NCBI GenBank assembly: GCA_019096065.1
Contig: JAGUCH010000001.1
Span: 13,268,001-13,332,000, forward strand
From: Paracyclopina nana
Lineage: Eukaryota; Arthropoda; Copepoda; Cyclopoida; Cyclopettidae
Direction of reading: 5' to 3'
DNA length: 64,000 nucleotides
Shown: in pieces, positions 18,959 through 31,656 of the stretch
Numbering within the stretch: the first letter of the stretch is position 1
How the letters are laid out: every line of letters starts with the position of its first letter
The notes under the pieces: model-generated
What the model was told of the DNA's origin: nothing
What the model saw: only the letters and a program-made list of their open reading frames with translations
The model's database searches: none
Made by a program: the position numbers and the translations under genes

Positions 18959-19301
18959 ACCGATCACAGTTAGAAAAATGGGCTATTCAGCTTTTTTTGC
19001 TCAATATGAGACAAATATGAGAGAAAAGCTTTTATTAAAAAATCAGAACCTAATTGCCTACCTCTTGAAATAGACGTTTCACCAATTACCACTTATTGCC
19101 ATTAGTTTGCTTTAAGTGGTCTTGAATTAGTCCATCTATTATTTCAATTTTTCATTTCATAAAGTCTTTTGAAATGAGCCTTTCTTAACGGCTCTTATTA
19201 GTGAAGTCAACTCTAACCAAATCCCCAATATTGGTGGAGGAGTTGCCGAGATCTGACCAGCCTAAGTTACAGGCAGGGGTTTGGTTATCATCTGTTCTAA
19301 A

Positions 19302-19316
19302 ATAGTGACGAGGTTG
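19302..19316. repeat. Fragment related to the 18.7-kb palindrome
   Basis: TGACGAGGTTGCGAT is the exact complement of the loop and inner-arm start of copy A (ATCGCAACCTCGTCA). The neighbouring bases show only weak similarity, so this may be a remnant of the same family. Confidence 0.4.
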
Positions 19317-19752
19317 CGATTTCGCCCGATAATTGTCGATAGTGACCTCATGCAGCAATAGGAACCCGAAGTCAAGCTGACTGCACTAGATGGCACTGAG
19401 TTCAGACGGCTTGACGTCATCAGTGCGCGAGCGTAGTTGACACGTTTAACAAATGAACTGCCAGATGTGAACTATATTAAAAAGTCAAAAAGAGCCAGCT
19501 CCCTCGTACAAAAACGCCACTTTAATATAATGGGTCAATCTGGATACACTTTTAATTTGTGTTCTAGCTTGCCCGTAAGCCAGCCCAAAGGCCAGCCTGT
19601 AATTTGAGGAAAAGATGGAATTTCAGGAAAGATAGCTCTCTAAATATAGTGAGATGTAAATATAATTGGTCAATTTGAATCTTAGACACTACTTAAGCTT
19701 GTAAAAATTATACCTTACGAAAAATAATCAAGAAAATAAGGCATTTTGCTCA

Positions 19753-19791
19753 TTCAGACGGCGCTACGAAGTCAGCAATCAGCCGTCTGAA
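19753..19791. repeat. Short hairpin
   Basis: Perfect 10-bp arms TTCAGACGGC (19753-19762) and GCCGTCTGAA (19782-19791) with a 19-nt loop. It is flanked by GCTCA and TGAGC, which extend the symmetry. Confidence 0.6.
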
Positions 19792-19874
19792 ATCTTATGA
19801 GCTTGCCGGTAGGATAAATATGGTACGATTTACGGTTCCCTATACCGCAATCAAAGACGCATAAGATGACTCTG

Positions 19875-20012
19875 TCTCTTCCGAAAGATTTGATAGTGCA
19901 GTGGCATTGCCACGGTCTATAGCGATTGTTATGTAGTTCCATCGCAACATACTCAGTACATAAAAGTTGATAATGATCGCAACAATGTCACGGTCAAAGA
20001 CGCAGAAGATAT
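19875..20012. repeat. Diverged second copy (B) of the foldback repeat
   Basis: The stretch from ATCGCAAC (about 19943) to GATATGAGCC (about 20016) aligns with the right half of copy A, sharing TCAAAGACGC-GAAGAT-ATGAGCC. The preceding 70 bp resemble the left half weakly. Copy B ends about 35 nt before the receptor start codon, so it lies in that gene's promoter or 5' UTR. Confidence 0.55.
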
Positions 20013-20047
20013 GAGCCTTTCTCTTGATTTACGCTCGCTTGCTTTTC

Positions 20048-21319
20048 ATGAGCGCAGTTGATTGTGTGGTGGCATCAGAGATGGCCGACCAAAAGCTTGG
20101 TGGGAGTAGAAACGAATCAACTTTTCCTTGTTTGGAAATCCGAACTTCTGATGTATCGCCCTTTGTACCTAGCCTCAGTTTTCTGGCCTCCTGCGTTTTG
20201 GCGGTTTACGCCAGCTTTGTTATCATAGTTGGAGTACTAGTACAGAGAGCTGTTTTTAGATTGCTTTTAAGGCTTCAAGGAAGGCACATTAATAGTCTCA
20301 TCATTGCTAATCAGGTTAGACCGAACAAATTAGGAGTACTAGAATTCAACTTACCTTATTTTCCAGTTCTTCATTTGCATTTGGGCCCCTATTTACTCTA
20401 TCAATACTTCTATATCAAACTTCTACTACCCCTTGGTTGACATTTTTGGTTCATACTACTGCTTTTTCATGCCTATTTTTGAGTTCTATGGTTTTGCATA
20501 TACTCAGCTCCAGTCATTTTTCTTGGCTTTCTTCAGATTTGTGTTCATCACTCAGACCCAATGGCTGTCTCGTTGGAACGTTAGATCAAAGGTAATATAT
20601 TGACTTTTTATTCATTAAAATCCAGACGTAACAGAACGTGATTCAGAATTTCGGATTGTTCATCATCCTGATCCACTTTTTGACCCCTTTTCTGCTTATT
20701 TTAACAACTTCTAAGTCTTTTGTTGAAGTTAACAGTGGCAGCCATAACATTTGCATTGGTAGATATGAGCAGTATTTTCCATACTCTGGTTCTGATAAAG
20801 TCCTGCTGAATAAAAAACCCTGCGAAGGGATTCATGGAATTATTCCCTTGTCCGTGTGTTACTTTTCGACAGGGATGTACTTGACCATGGCAAGCAACCT
20901 TTGCGAGGTCTACTTCTATGGCAGATCACTTTGGGAATGTAAAAGATCTACAGATAAATCAGCTTCCATGATGACAAATACTACGTTGATGAAAAGGAGG
21001 AGGTGATTAAAACACTTTTCCCATGTCCCTATTATTTCCACGAATAAACTTTTCTAGGGATGATGGTATTGTTATGGCCATTACCATATGGCAATGGGTC
21101 TTAGAGCTTGCTGCATACATTGTCGTCACTGGCGCATACTACTTTTTTATGGGAATGAACCGAAATGTGGACAAGGTTCTCATAATGACTTATATTTTTT
21201 ACGTATTTGCCGTGCAGCCAAGCTCATTTTTGTTTGGAGATAGCCAGTTTAGGATTGATGTTGTCAACTGTGGATTTCACAGAGCTCTTATAAATGCTTT
21301 GAAACAAAAATACAATTAA
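20048..21319 (+). CDS. Divergent seven-transmembrane receptor (orphan GPCR-like)
   Basis: Four exons: 20048-20314, 20367-20591, 20635-21002, 21058-21319; 373 residues. A second in-frame ATG at 20081 is an alternative start. Seen: an extracellular N-terminus with a glycosylation site (NES) and seven hydrophobic segments: SFLASCVLAVYASFVIIVGVL, HINSLIIANQ-FFICIWAP, CFFMPIFEFYGFAYTQLQSF, FGLFIILIHFLTPFLLIL, IIPLSVCYFSTGMYLTMAS, GIVMAITIWQWVLELAAYIV, VLIMTYIFYVFAVQPSSFLF. TM3 ends FRFVFITQTQ where rhodopsin-class receptors carry DRY, and the loop before TM6 ends in a basic KRRR. The layout suits a rhodopsin-like receptor, but motifs are too weak to name a ligand class. A chemosensory or peptide receptor from a lineage-specific family is possible. 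Membership in the insect Gr/Or families is unlikely, since they lack this TM3-TM6 arrangement. Confidence 0.7.
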
Positions 21320-21350
21320 TTATTACCATTTTAATTTACCCTAATCTGTT

Positions 21351-21356
21351 AATAAA
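21351..21356 (+). promoter_or_regulatory. Poly(A) signal of the receptor gene
   Basis: AATAAA 31 nt after the stop codon. Confidence 0.6.
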
Positions 21357-24037
21357 AGTCTTGTTGGCAATTTTATTGGCTTTCTACAGTATTTTAGGGA
21401 AGCTAGTTATTAGACAGAGATCTTCAGCCTCGAGTGACGTATATGCTTTAAGATTTGGAAAAATTGACTGTATATGTAGAATCGCAGCGGTCGAGATTGA
21501 GAAACTATCAGTTTCATAGATGGAACTGACTTGACTCGCTTCCGTTTGCCTCTTTCCAATTTGCCCCTTTTGTCGCTTGCCCCTATCCTATTTATCTTTA
21601 TGGACATTTGCCCCGTCATCGTCGACAAAATAAGATTTTTCAACGGAACTGTGACTACCAAGGATCACTAAACCACGTACACAATACGATCGAAATCTGA
21701 AGTATTTGTGCTATGGTCTTTCTTCTTTCTCTGAAAACTCTATTAAGCTATGCTACTAAGTAGGAATGATATGTGAACTGGGTCAAATAGCAAAGTAATA
21801 GGCTTTACAAGTCCGTTTTCACTTACACATTTTTTGGCTAAGTTGTCATAATTTATTCGTTCTGAATTAATTTGCCTTTATATCAAGGAAAATCTATGTT
21901 GATATTCATTGTTAGAACCGGGCGATAGAAGGTGATCCAGGCCTTAGATGCGTTTTTAAATTACTTTGGTCGTCAATTCAGTCATAACTTTGAGTTACCT
22001 TTGTAATTTATTTAATTACGGAATCATAAGTGAACGAATGGTGCAACCTCTCTTTACATGTTTGTTACGAGGAAAACTGAATCCAAGCCTGCCTGTATTT
22101 GCCACATGGTAATAAATCACATGTTTGAAATAATTTTGCGCCAAGAATTTTACTAGGAAGTAATGAAAAACATGTCATCAATTTATCGCACTTGGTAATT
22201 TGAAATTTGTTCCCCTAATTTCCTGTTCAATAATTGTTGAAATGGTCGAAAGGAATTCGCATATTATGCAATTCACCTTGTCCAAATTCTTTTTGGGATA
22301 GTTTACGCATTTTGTTTTAAGTTTCCTACACCTGACAATCTCCCTGATGTTTACATCTTGCTTAGTCAGGCTGCGGCTCTATTGCATAAATATTCTTTTG
22401 TGCCAGAAATGTACGCATCATCAAAATTGATTTTCTTCATCATTCTAACTGATATGATTTATCTTTGTCATAGGCAATCTTGGCTGCTTCATTGGCACTT
22501 ATCTCAAGGTTAATCACGAGCAATTCCTTTAATTGTGCCTCCACCAAAATGGAAAATCAAACATCAGTTATGATTTAGAGCTGCTATAGTAGAAATTGTC
22601 ACGCTCAATTGGCGGGACTGATGTGGACGTCAACGCGAGCAGTTACAAATTAAGCTCAAGTTATGACAGAAAATTGTGGGACAAATATTTTAAGAGTTTT
22701 TCTTGTTTTCTAAAACGGCTCCTCAGGACATTATTTTTGAATAGCCTTCATAACTTAGAAAAAGGATTCTCACGTCTCCTAATATTTCCTCTGGAAAAAC
22801 ATCTAGACTTTAAAGATGCAATTTTTAAAACTGATTTTTATTGTTTTTACGAATTACATTTTGTCTTGGTGGCTGGAAATCAGGAGAATAGACACCACCC
22901 AGAAGACTATTCCCTATATTACCTTCATTTGGGATGAAGCCACACAAAATAAATAACATCACTTGACCTCCTCATCTTAATTTTCAGAAACGTGACTTTT
23001 CTGAGTTGCACTCGTTCATGATCTGTGACATAGTAAATTATTAATGCTGACCCTGGGATGAATCTATAGTATTAGTATGTCGACTGGCATGATTACTCGG
23101 TAGAGTAGATTTGACCAGGTAAATCGAGTCAATAGGAATTACAAAAAGCACTAAATCCTTGTCAAATCTGTTATAATTACCACATTCAGGCCAACCTCTA
23201 GAATTTAAGCTGTTTTTAATTGAACGTGAAATAGACGGCTTGCAAAAAATTACCAGTAAGAATCAATCAACTCTTTTTGTTCGAAATATCAAATTGCTTC
23301 CCAAGGCAAATAATTGATGTTTGATAAGCATGATAGCTATACAAGTGCACTTCTAGGATTACTCGAGTGAGGTCGAAAGCAACAGCATAGCTTTACTGGT
23401 ACCTAAAAAAGTCTAATGGATATCATTGCCAAATTTCTTGCCATCAAACAACAAACAAAAAAAGTCCACGGGAATTGTAATACCGCTTCGTTCTTCTCTA
23501 ATCAAGGTTAATTTAAAGGTCATTTTTGTGCACTTTTTTTGGCGGAAAAACTACTTTTGTAAGACGAATATTAGCACTCTTACTTGCGGTCTATGAAAAT
23601 CCTTCGATAATGGTAATAACTGCACTCGGCCTGTGGCCAAAACTCTAAACGGTCAATCGAGATTTCAAGAGCATGAAAAAGGCATCAAGTGAATTTTCTC
23701 GGGAATAAAAACGTCAAAGGTCTCAAGGTTTTAGCAGATTTAGCTGCTGGCCAATGTCACGGAAAAATCTGATTTTCGTCTAATTACCAGCAAACCACCA
23801 CGGTTAGATGAATGAAGCGTGCGCGCGCTCCTGCGCTGGAATTTTTCGGTTCTGTTTTTTGCATCATCGAATTTTCATTTGAATCAGTTGCGGATTATCT
23901 AGCCAGAAGTGCATTGTTCGAGTGAAAACTCTACCGGTATGAAAATGTATCATGTGAAGTTGCTCAATTGATGCATTAGTAGTGTAAGGATACCAATTCT
24001 GTCACAATCTGTGGCCGATGAATCAGTTGCCATAAAC
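21357..24037. other. Non-coding stretch
   Basis: About 2.7 kb of AT-rich sequence without recognisable genes or repeats. One 113-codon open frame at 22596-22937 has no family resemblance and I did not call it. Confidence 0.45.
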
Positions 24038-27000
24038 ATGAATAAGGTAAGTGCAATTTATCTACTAGTGCATATTAGCTTATATGATTAAAAAGCAAAA
24101 AATACATTTTCAAATCAACCATAGGTACAACAAACCTGATTTAAGTATTTTAATAGTTTTTAGCAGAAATTAGTTCCCCAAGTTGCGTGATAGAGAAACA
24201 GCGTTTTTAAGTGCAGCTCAATGAATTATTTTTTTTTACATTTAATTTCGTTTGTGGCGTCAGCCTTTGACAAATTTTAGACGCTGCTATTGGTCCAGAA
24301 ATGTCCTTATGGTGTGAAAGAAAAAATTGCCTTGATGCTGATTCTGGTCAGTATTGGAAATAATGGCCTTGTGTTAGAGCGCAGCTGTACCAAGCATATT
24401 GACAAAAAATATGCATTCCTTCCAGATTGTTACAAAACTGTTGCTTTTTGCCTTATTATTAAGCGAAAAATCAGCCATAGCCACAAACGATGATTCTGGA
24501 GGAGAAAAACATACAGAATCCATAAAGGCTGAAGGCAGTCTTGTCACTTACTCAAACCCTAAGGCAAATCGACTCATCAAGCCTGTAGTCTATGAAAAGT
24601 AAGCAAGAAATTCCCACATCAGTTTTGCCTTCTTAATTAACGCCACCTCTTTTCTCCCGCTTTGTCAAGCCAATTCCAGTATCTGCCTTTCTCAGATGGG
24701 CGGCCAGAAGATCCTTTAGCAGCTTTGTCAAATCAAGATTTAGCTGATGTTCTAATAGAAGACGAAGTGAGTGATTTAGAGCCTCTAGTCACAGAGAGAA
24801 GCAGTACTTCCTCCTCAAAGAAGTTTTCTGAGCAAAGAAGGAGAGAGAGGCAATCATTGACCACTAGCTTTCCTCGCTTGAATGGCCACGCCCCTCCTTT
24901 TGGCCGTAATGAAGAGCCCATGGGGGTATTCAATCCTATGGACTTTGTTATTACTCCTCCTCATTCTGTGAAGGAATCATCCACGCCTCACCCCCCATTC
25001 TTTGTGCCAGAGGATGACTTTGTCATTCCCACCACTCATCTAGTCCTCAATCCTCCTACACCTGAGCCTCTAATACACCATCATGGCACGTATTCTCCTT
25101 CAAGAGTGGCTTCACCTAGTCCGAAGCCTCCAGGGCCAAGGCTACCCTTCGAAAATGAATCCCCACCCCCATCGCCAATTCCAAGGGTCCAACAGCCTGC
25201 TTTGAGATTCAATGAAGGACCCCCTCTTGCCTTTCCTACCGTGAGGCCCCCAGTTCCTGTTGTTGCCACTACAGAAGCCACTCTTCCTTCCACTAGTTAT
25301 CCTAGTGTAGTTCCAAGCCATTCAACTGGGCCTCCACTTGCATTTCCTACAGTCAGACCTCCAGTTCCAGTGACGGCTCAACCACATTCAACCGTGGGCC
25401 CTGTCAGGCTCACATCGCCCACCAAAATTCCAGCTTCTTCATTCATTGGCAGCTCTAGTCCCCCTCCTTCGTCTTTGGCTATTTTGCATCCATTCACCCA
25501 GAGGCCATTGGTGAAGCTGAACCCGGCAACTGCCAACCCTTATCCTATAGAACAGTTGAGTGAAAGTCCTTTGCCTAACCCTTTTGCTGAAGACTCTTTC
25601 ACTGGCTCTGGGAGGCCCACTGTGGCACCTTTTCCAGCCTCAAGACCACACTCTACCCTGAGCCCAGATCCTGGATATAGGGAGCCTAAAGATCACCCTA
25701 ATTACTATGGACATCATGGGTTACCGGAAAGCAGCTTGATAGGAGGGCATCATGGTCATCCAACTGAGCACCCAGTTCGCCATTCGACATCTCTTCCGCC
25801 AATTGGACATAGCACAACATATCAAAGCTTTGTAATCGGACACCCTGAGCATCACCCAGAGCATCATCTTGAGCATCATTCAGAGAATCATCCTGGGTAT
25901 CACTCAGAGCATCAGCCTGGGCATCACTCAGAGCATTATCCTGGGCTAGCTCTTCGGGATGGCCCTCAACATCATTCTAATCTTCATCCTGGTCAACCTT
26001 TACACCCAACTGCCTACCCTGACCACCCAGTAAGACACCTATTTCATCAAGACCAAAATAAAATCCTTGATAACTCTACACCTGAGCCAAATAGGCAGCT
26101 TCCAAGCCAACCTCAACATCATCAAAGACCCTTCTCAAATCACGAGAACCACCCATTTATAGAGAACTCGTCTCCAAGACCTTTTCAGAATCATATTCAT
26201 CATGGTCAGCCTTTACACCTTACCTTTCATCATGGTGAGCAACCACTGTTTCATCCAGAAGATCAACCCATACAATTTATTGACGGCTCTTCACCTGAAC
26301 CTCCAAGACATTTGCTGCCACTTCTCCCCAATCAAAATCCTGCCTTACTCAAGACTAATCCTAATAGCTTCCATTCAACAACAATAGCTCCACCACATCA
26401 CCCCCGTAAAAATGTGGTTGACCACTCAGGCCATCCCAGTTTTTCGCCCACTGTAATTCCTAGTGTTGTCTCAAGTGCTCACTTTACAACCCAGTCATAT
26501 CAAAGTTTTGTGTTGGGTCAATCCACTCCGATCCCTCACATTTCAAAGCCTGTCATCCCATCTCACCCAACAACCACCATCCCACATCATTCAACTTCAT
26601 TGCCTCCCCGTCACTTAATAAATCATCCTAGACCTCTAGTTCATCATTCCACACCTCCACCCAATTTGCTCTTTCAAGAATATGAGTATCCTGATTACTC
26701 TGAAGGCTCCAACTACTTACCGCCGGAGCCGAATAGGCCTGTCTACCATCCCAGCCTCTTCCAGCCCCACCAAGAAGAGAGCCCAGGAGTCCCACCTGAA
26801 GAAATACCTACAAGTGATGAACCAGTTCCTGGGCCAGTGCAGCCGACTGGGGACCCAATTGGCTTAGTGCCAGCAATGCCTCCAACTGGCTCATCAATTT
26901 TGAATAGACCACCAGTGACGCTGCATCCTGAGCATGCCATTTTAGCTCCCCAAGATTTCCGAAATCCTGCCCTAGTTCCTACTCGAACGCCCACAATTCA

Positions 27001-27545
27001 TCCCGCTGTGCCAAGCAATCTTCTGCTATTGTCAACTGCAGTTCCTGATCAGTTTTCTACGCCAGATAATGATAATGGCCCAATTGATGCTGTGCCTGCT
27101 CATCCACCGCGTGGATTTTTTGATGAGGTTTTATTTGTGCAGAAGCAGCCTACAACATTGGATGATCCATTATTGGTAGATGAAGGTGCTGCTCCTGTAG
27201 TCAGTGAGTTGCCAAGATCCACAAAAGAAGCAACTTTTCATAAGGGAGCTTTGAGGCCTGAAAGCAGTGCCAGTAAGAAGCAGAATCATCAAGAACAACA
27301 CAAGAAAAAAGTCTCCAAATCGACTGTAAATAAATCCTTCTTTAAAGAAACCCATAGTGAAGGTCAAGGTATCATTCTTGCTATTTTTATAAACCTTTAT
27401 TAAAGTAGTGCATAATTTGCCATTTTTTGCAGGCAACTCTCAAGGCGTCGAGTATGGCTACACCATTGGTGTTCATCATGGAAATGGATACTCATACCAG
27501 ACAAGAACAGGATTTGATCTAGTCAACAAATCAAGCTCTAACTAA
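24038..27545 (+). CDS. Very long Pro/His-rich secreted protein
   Basis: Four exons: 24038-24046, 24426-24598, 24670-27368, 27433-27545; 997 residues. The first coding exon holds only MNK. Joined to exon 2 it gives a signal peptide, MNKIVTKLLLFALLLSEKSAIA. A micro-exon starting the signal peptide is common in arthropod cuticle and secreted-protein genes. The body is low complexity: Pro/Ser/Thr runs with near-duplicate blocks (GPPLAFPTVRPPVPV twice), then a His-rich array of PEHHPEHHLEHHSENHPG type, and further HHS and HPG repeats. QSFVIGHPE and QSFVLGQST mark another internal duplication. The last exon changes style to a compact GVEYGYTIGVHHGNGYSYQTRTGFDLV end. No enzyme domain is visible. A cuticular, silk-like or metal-binding matrix role would be a guess. 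The gene model is firm. Confidence 0.85.
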
Positions 27546-27576
27546 GCATGCTCAGTTGTGTGCACATAATAGCAAT

Positions 27577-27582
27577 AATAAA
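27577..27582 (+). promoter_or_regulatory. Poly(A) signal of the Pro/His-rich gene
   Basis: AATAAA 32 nt past the stop codon. Confidence 0.6.
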
Positions 27583-28784
27583 TGTTCAGCTAGCTGCAAA
27601 TTGTCACTCAATTGACCCATTGGAGCCCTATGATTGATGTACTATAGTGCAAGTGGAGAGCTATAGAATATCATAATACAGAGAGCGTTAAACTGGAGTA
27701 AAGCCAAGAAGAATTTGCTTAGAACTTTGCAAAGAGCAGTTGAGGCTTCAATAAGTGGCTATGCCTCCTCTAAAAGTGGCTGGAAGCTTGAATCATTTGT
27801 ACTAATCATTCATGGCCAATTTCGACTGAAAATGACAAATCATCTCCTCAACGTTGAATGTAGTTTTCTGCAACCAAAAGTTTGGCTATCACTACTATTT
27901 ATATTTTTGCAATTTGAAAAGAAACTACTCATATCTCACAGAGCGAGCTATGCTTCATCAAGTGATCTCTTGCCCACTTTTCTTTACCATCTTTGCATCT
28001 TGTGCTTCAGCTTACTAATTTAACTTACCCTCTTATTTGGTTGCACAAAAGATTAACTGGGAAGGTGATATGCTACGAGATATGGGATTCCGAGCTAGAA
28101 ATCCTCGAGGGCTTCAAGTTTCCAGTTGCCCTTGCGGAGCAGTGCGTACAGAATGTCTATTTGCTTGCACTTTACTGATCAGAGACCCTCATAAGAGTTA
28201 GCTCGTATGTAGTCGCTTTATTGCCACAAGTAAACATTCTACAAACACAAGTTGCTTGGTGCTAAAAATTCAATAAGCAAAGAGAGGCCTTTTCTTGGGC
28301 GCCAAGCTGTGGTGGTCGTTCATCTTGGCGCAATCATCAAAGAGAACCCTCAGTGATCAGAGCAAACATGGCGCACGAACCGGAAGGTGAGAGAGATACA
28401 ATACTAATCCACTTTCTTGGCAATTTTTGATATTTTACTAACAGAATAGCATGTCTTGCAAAAGTTGGAGAGTGCCAATTTTCGAAGAAATCATTTTAAC
28501 TCAACTTTTTGAAACTTGCTTCTATTTTCATAATGTAACGACAGCCTTGATAAAAACGATGGAATTTCCTTTTATAGGGTAACCAGCTTTGATTCGACGC
28601 AACCAATTTGAAGATACTATAACGATGGATCATCATGGCGATGATCGAACGTGCTCAAAGTCCAACTATGTCTTAAAGGCCAGAGCAGCTGACGATGCAA
28701 CAAATGATTAGAGGACACCACTAAAACATTGTATTGCTATGCTCTCCTGCAACTGATCAGTGCAGCCTTAGCTTCCCCAAAACC
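27583..28784. other. Spacer and 5' region of the SLC22 gene
   Basis: No separate gene is recognised. A short frame beginning ATGGCGCACGAACCG at 28368 is followed by a good splice donor and could be an upstream untranslated exon of the transporter; in every join I tried the frame closes quickly. An 8-bp inverted repeat, GCGCCAAG / CTTGGCGC, occurs near 28298-28333. Confidence 0.4.
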
Positions 28785-31527
28785 ATGATGGAAGAAGACC
28801 CTAGGAACGAAAACGGGGCCGAGTCCGAGGTCGAAGAAGTGGCCTTTGGCAGCCCCTCACCTGGGGGCGGCCCCAAGGGGGCTGCCAATGGGCGGAAAGA
28901 GAAGAAACCGGTACAGACCCTTTCGGTGGACTTTGACGCCCTGTTGCCCCACATTGGGGAGATGGGCCGATACCAGCTCGTCCTCTATTTGCTCATGTGC
29001 ATCCCAGCCACGCTCCCGGCGGCCTTTTTGGCCTTCAACCAGGTCTTTCTGTCAGCCACCCCGGACCATTGGTGTCACGTCTCGGAGCTGGCCTCGTACG
29101 GCAACCTCAGCGTGGGCCACATCAAAAACATTTCCATTCCCAGAGTGAAGTTTGGCAGTGAGATTTATTTGCTGTACGAAAAGTGCCAGCAGTACAATGT
29201 GAACTTTACTCAGATCTATGTGGAGAACGGGCACCAATGGCCGGACAAGGCTGACCCCTCGTGGCCCGTATCAGCCTGTAAAGAGGGCTGGGACTACGAT
29301 AGAAGCGAGTACAAAGACACACTCGTCACTGAGGTACGAAAGCCCTCCCATAATGCGTTTAAGCGCCCTAGTTGCAGACGCTTTTTTGCTTGCGAATGTC
29401 TCGATTCCATCATTCCTGACGTTAAAAGCCCTCCTCGCTCACTTCTCCTTTTGTTATGATAACCGGAATGCATTTAATTTGCAAAGAGGCCTCCTCAGGC
29501 TATATCATTGTGGTGTCAATCCATTTAAGAGGATTCGGCTCTTGCTTTTCTCTCCTCGATGTGTGATATCTTATCGGGTCTCTTGGGAGAAAGCTAGGAA
29601 AAAGCAAATTCTGAAAGGCTGATCACTGTTGTAGCCATAGAAGAAGTAATGTCCAATTTTTTTTTCAGCTTGATCTCGTATGTGATAAACAATGGTGGCC
29701 ATCGACGAGTACAGCTTTATTTTATGTCGGCAGCTTGTTGGGAAATGTCCTATTTGGCTTCATCTCTGACAAGTAATATGATGATACAGCTTTATCATAT
29801 ATATTGGAGCAATTGTGATGCAGCACTCGGGGAAAGAAAATGACTTTTGCTTATTTCAGGTATGGCCGAAGAACGTCTTTTTTCTGCCTCTTGTTCATGG
29901 AGGTCACGGTTTCCATCGTGACCAGTTTTTCACCAAATTATGTCGTATTCACTGTACTTAGGACCCTCAATGGTGTCACCTTTCCTGCCCTCTTCCAAAT
30001 CCCCTTCATCCTCTGTGAGTAATTCGAAGCATTTTTGCGCAGAGTTTTTTTGCATTGAAAACTTTTCTCCCCCTTCAGGCTTAGAAATCATGGGCCCAGG
30101 ATATAGAACTTTTGCTGGAATGATGATTTGCCTCTTTTTTGCGGTAGCACTGATGATTTTGGCGGGTTTGGCCTACGTTTTCAATTCTTGGTTCAGCCTC
30201 GCTATTGTTACTTCCGTTCCGTTTGTCACGCTTTTTAGCTACTGGTGGTTTGTGCCCGAAAGTCCCCGTTGGCTGCTCAGTTACGCCAAAATCGACGAGG
30301 CGGAAGTCATTGTGCAAAGCATCGCAAAATGGAACAAAAAAGAAATCTCTCCCACCTTCGTTCACGACTTTGTAGAGGTTGTATATGCATATCTAGAAAC
30401 GCCCATTAAGAAATGGCTCCTGAATGTTAGAAATATATCATTTTAGAAGCAGAAAGCTGAGCAGGCCAAGAAGAAGAAGCCAGTTGTGAACTTCAAGAAG
30501 AAATCTCCGCAACCTGGCCGGAAGCCGAGCATGTGGATGCTTTTATGGTATTACCCGGTCGCCAGACGCAATTTTTTCCTCATCACTTTTAACTGGCTGG
30601 CCAATGCCCTCGTGTACAACGGATTGTCCTTCTACTCAGCCGACCTCGGAGTCAGCTCGCACTTGGGATTTTTCATCAGCTCCGCGGTGGAAATCCCTTC
30701 CTATTTTGTCGGCTGGTACATCATGGACAAATGGGGGCGAAGGTGGATTTTATTCGCGACCATGATGACAGGCGGGATTTCTTGCATTTGCTGCATGTTT
30801 GTTCCCTTGGGTAACTACGCATATATCCTTCTCAATCCGGACTCGTAGTGCTAAAAGTGTTTTCGTCCAGACGCAAATCCATGGATTACGGTGACCCTGG
30901 CGATGATAGGAAAGTTCCAAATTGCGGCCTCTTTCGCCGTTATTTACGTCTATGCGGGAGAGCTGATGCCCACTGTGGTCAGGAGTGAGGCCATGGGGAT
31001 TTCGTCCTTTGTGGCTGGCATCGGCCTCCTACTTTTCCCCTACATCAATGCTCTGGTGAGATTTAAAAGGCATTCCCCTCTTTTGCTACATTAACTTCTC
31101 TCTCCGGCGGGAACAGGGAAACTACGTGCATGTCTTGCCATTGGTCATCATGGGCACCCTGTCTGTTATGGGGGGCATAGCTGCCCTTTTCCTTCCGGAA
31201 ACTTTGTGGAGACATCTCCCAAATACATTGGATGAAGGGGAAGAGTTTGGATCCAAGTTCAAGATTTGCAGTTGCCCGCATAAACGGTATAACTTTCGTG
31301 CAGACATCTCGTTGCATTATTCGTACATGAGCTAGCTGTGAGCACCTTAAATATCAGCCAAATATTGAAAGGTGGCGCCGCGATGTTGCTTCGGGCTAAT
31401 CTCACTGTTTACGCGTTGTTTTTTTGCTCTAAATAGGCCAGAAGACGAACGCGAGGACATTTTCATCGAGGAGGAGACTTGCGACCGAAGAAATCAGCAG
31501 CCGAATGGGAAAATTGAGGTGGCTTGA
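28785..31527 (+). CDS. SLC22-family organic cation/carnitine transporter
   Basis: Eight exons: 28785-29333, 29669-29772, 29860-30014, 30079-30377, 30447-30810, 30871-31055, 31117-31286, 31437-31527; 638 residues. The start is the first of two adjacent ATGs in good context (aaaaccATG). Family role: plasma-membrane uptake or efflux of organic cations, carnitine or organic anions. Seen: an acidic and Gly/Pro-rich cytosolic N-terminus; TM1; the large extracellular loop typical of SLC22 with several glycosylation sites (NLS, NIS, NFT); the MFS motif GFISDKYGRR; the signature VPESPRWLLSYAKIDEAEVI; a Lys-rich central loop (KKKKP); GELMPTVVRSEAMGISSF; and the C-terminal LPETLWRHLPNTLDEGEEF. Twelve helices are accounted for. 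The substrate cannot be read from sequence. All splice junctions keep frame, so the gene looks whole. Confidence 0.93.
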
Positions 31528-31650
31528 TCGCATAAAAGAGGAAGGAAAGCCAGGACTGATCGCTAAATATCTTACTCATCAACACTCTCGACTATTATCA
31601 TCATTACACTATGTATTGTACATATAATACCATCTACTTGTAGGAGACAA

Positions 31651-31656
31651 AATAAA
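31651..31656 (+). promoter_or_regulatory. Poly(A) signal of the SLC22 gene
   Basis: AATAAA 123 nt past the stop codon. Confidence 0.6.

Noticed and set aside
22596-22937. 113-codon open frame
   Set aside because: Composition is not clearly protein-like, and there is no signal peptide, domain or splice continuation.
28368-28387. Short frame MAHEPE before a splice donor, as a first coding exon of the SLC22 gene
   Set aside because: Every acceptor I tried runs into a stop; the ATG pair at 28785 explains the N-terminus better. It could still be an untranslated exon.
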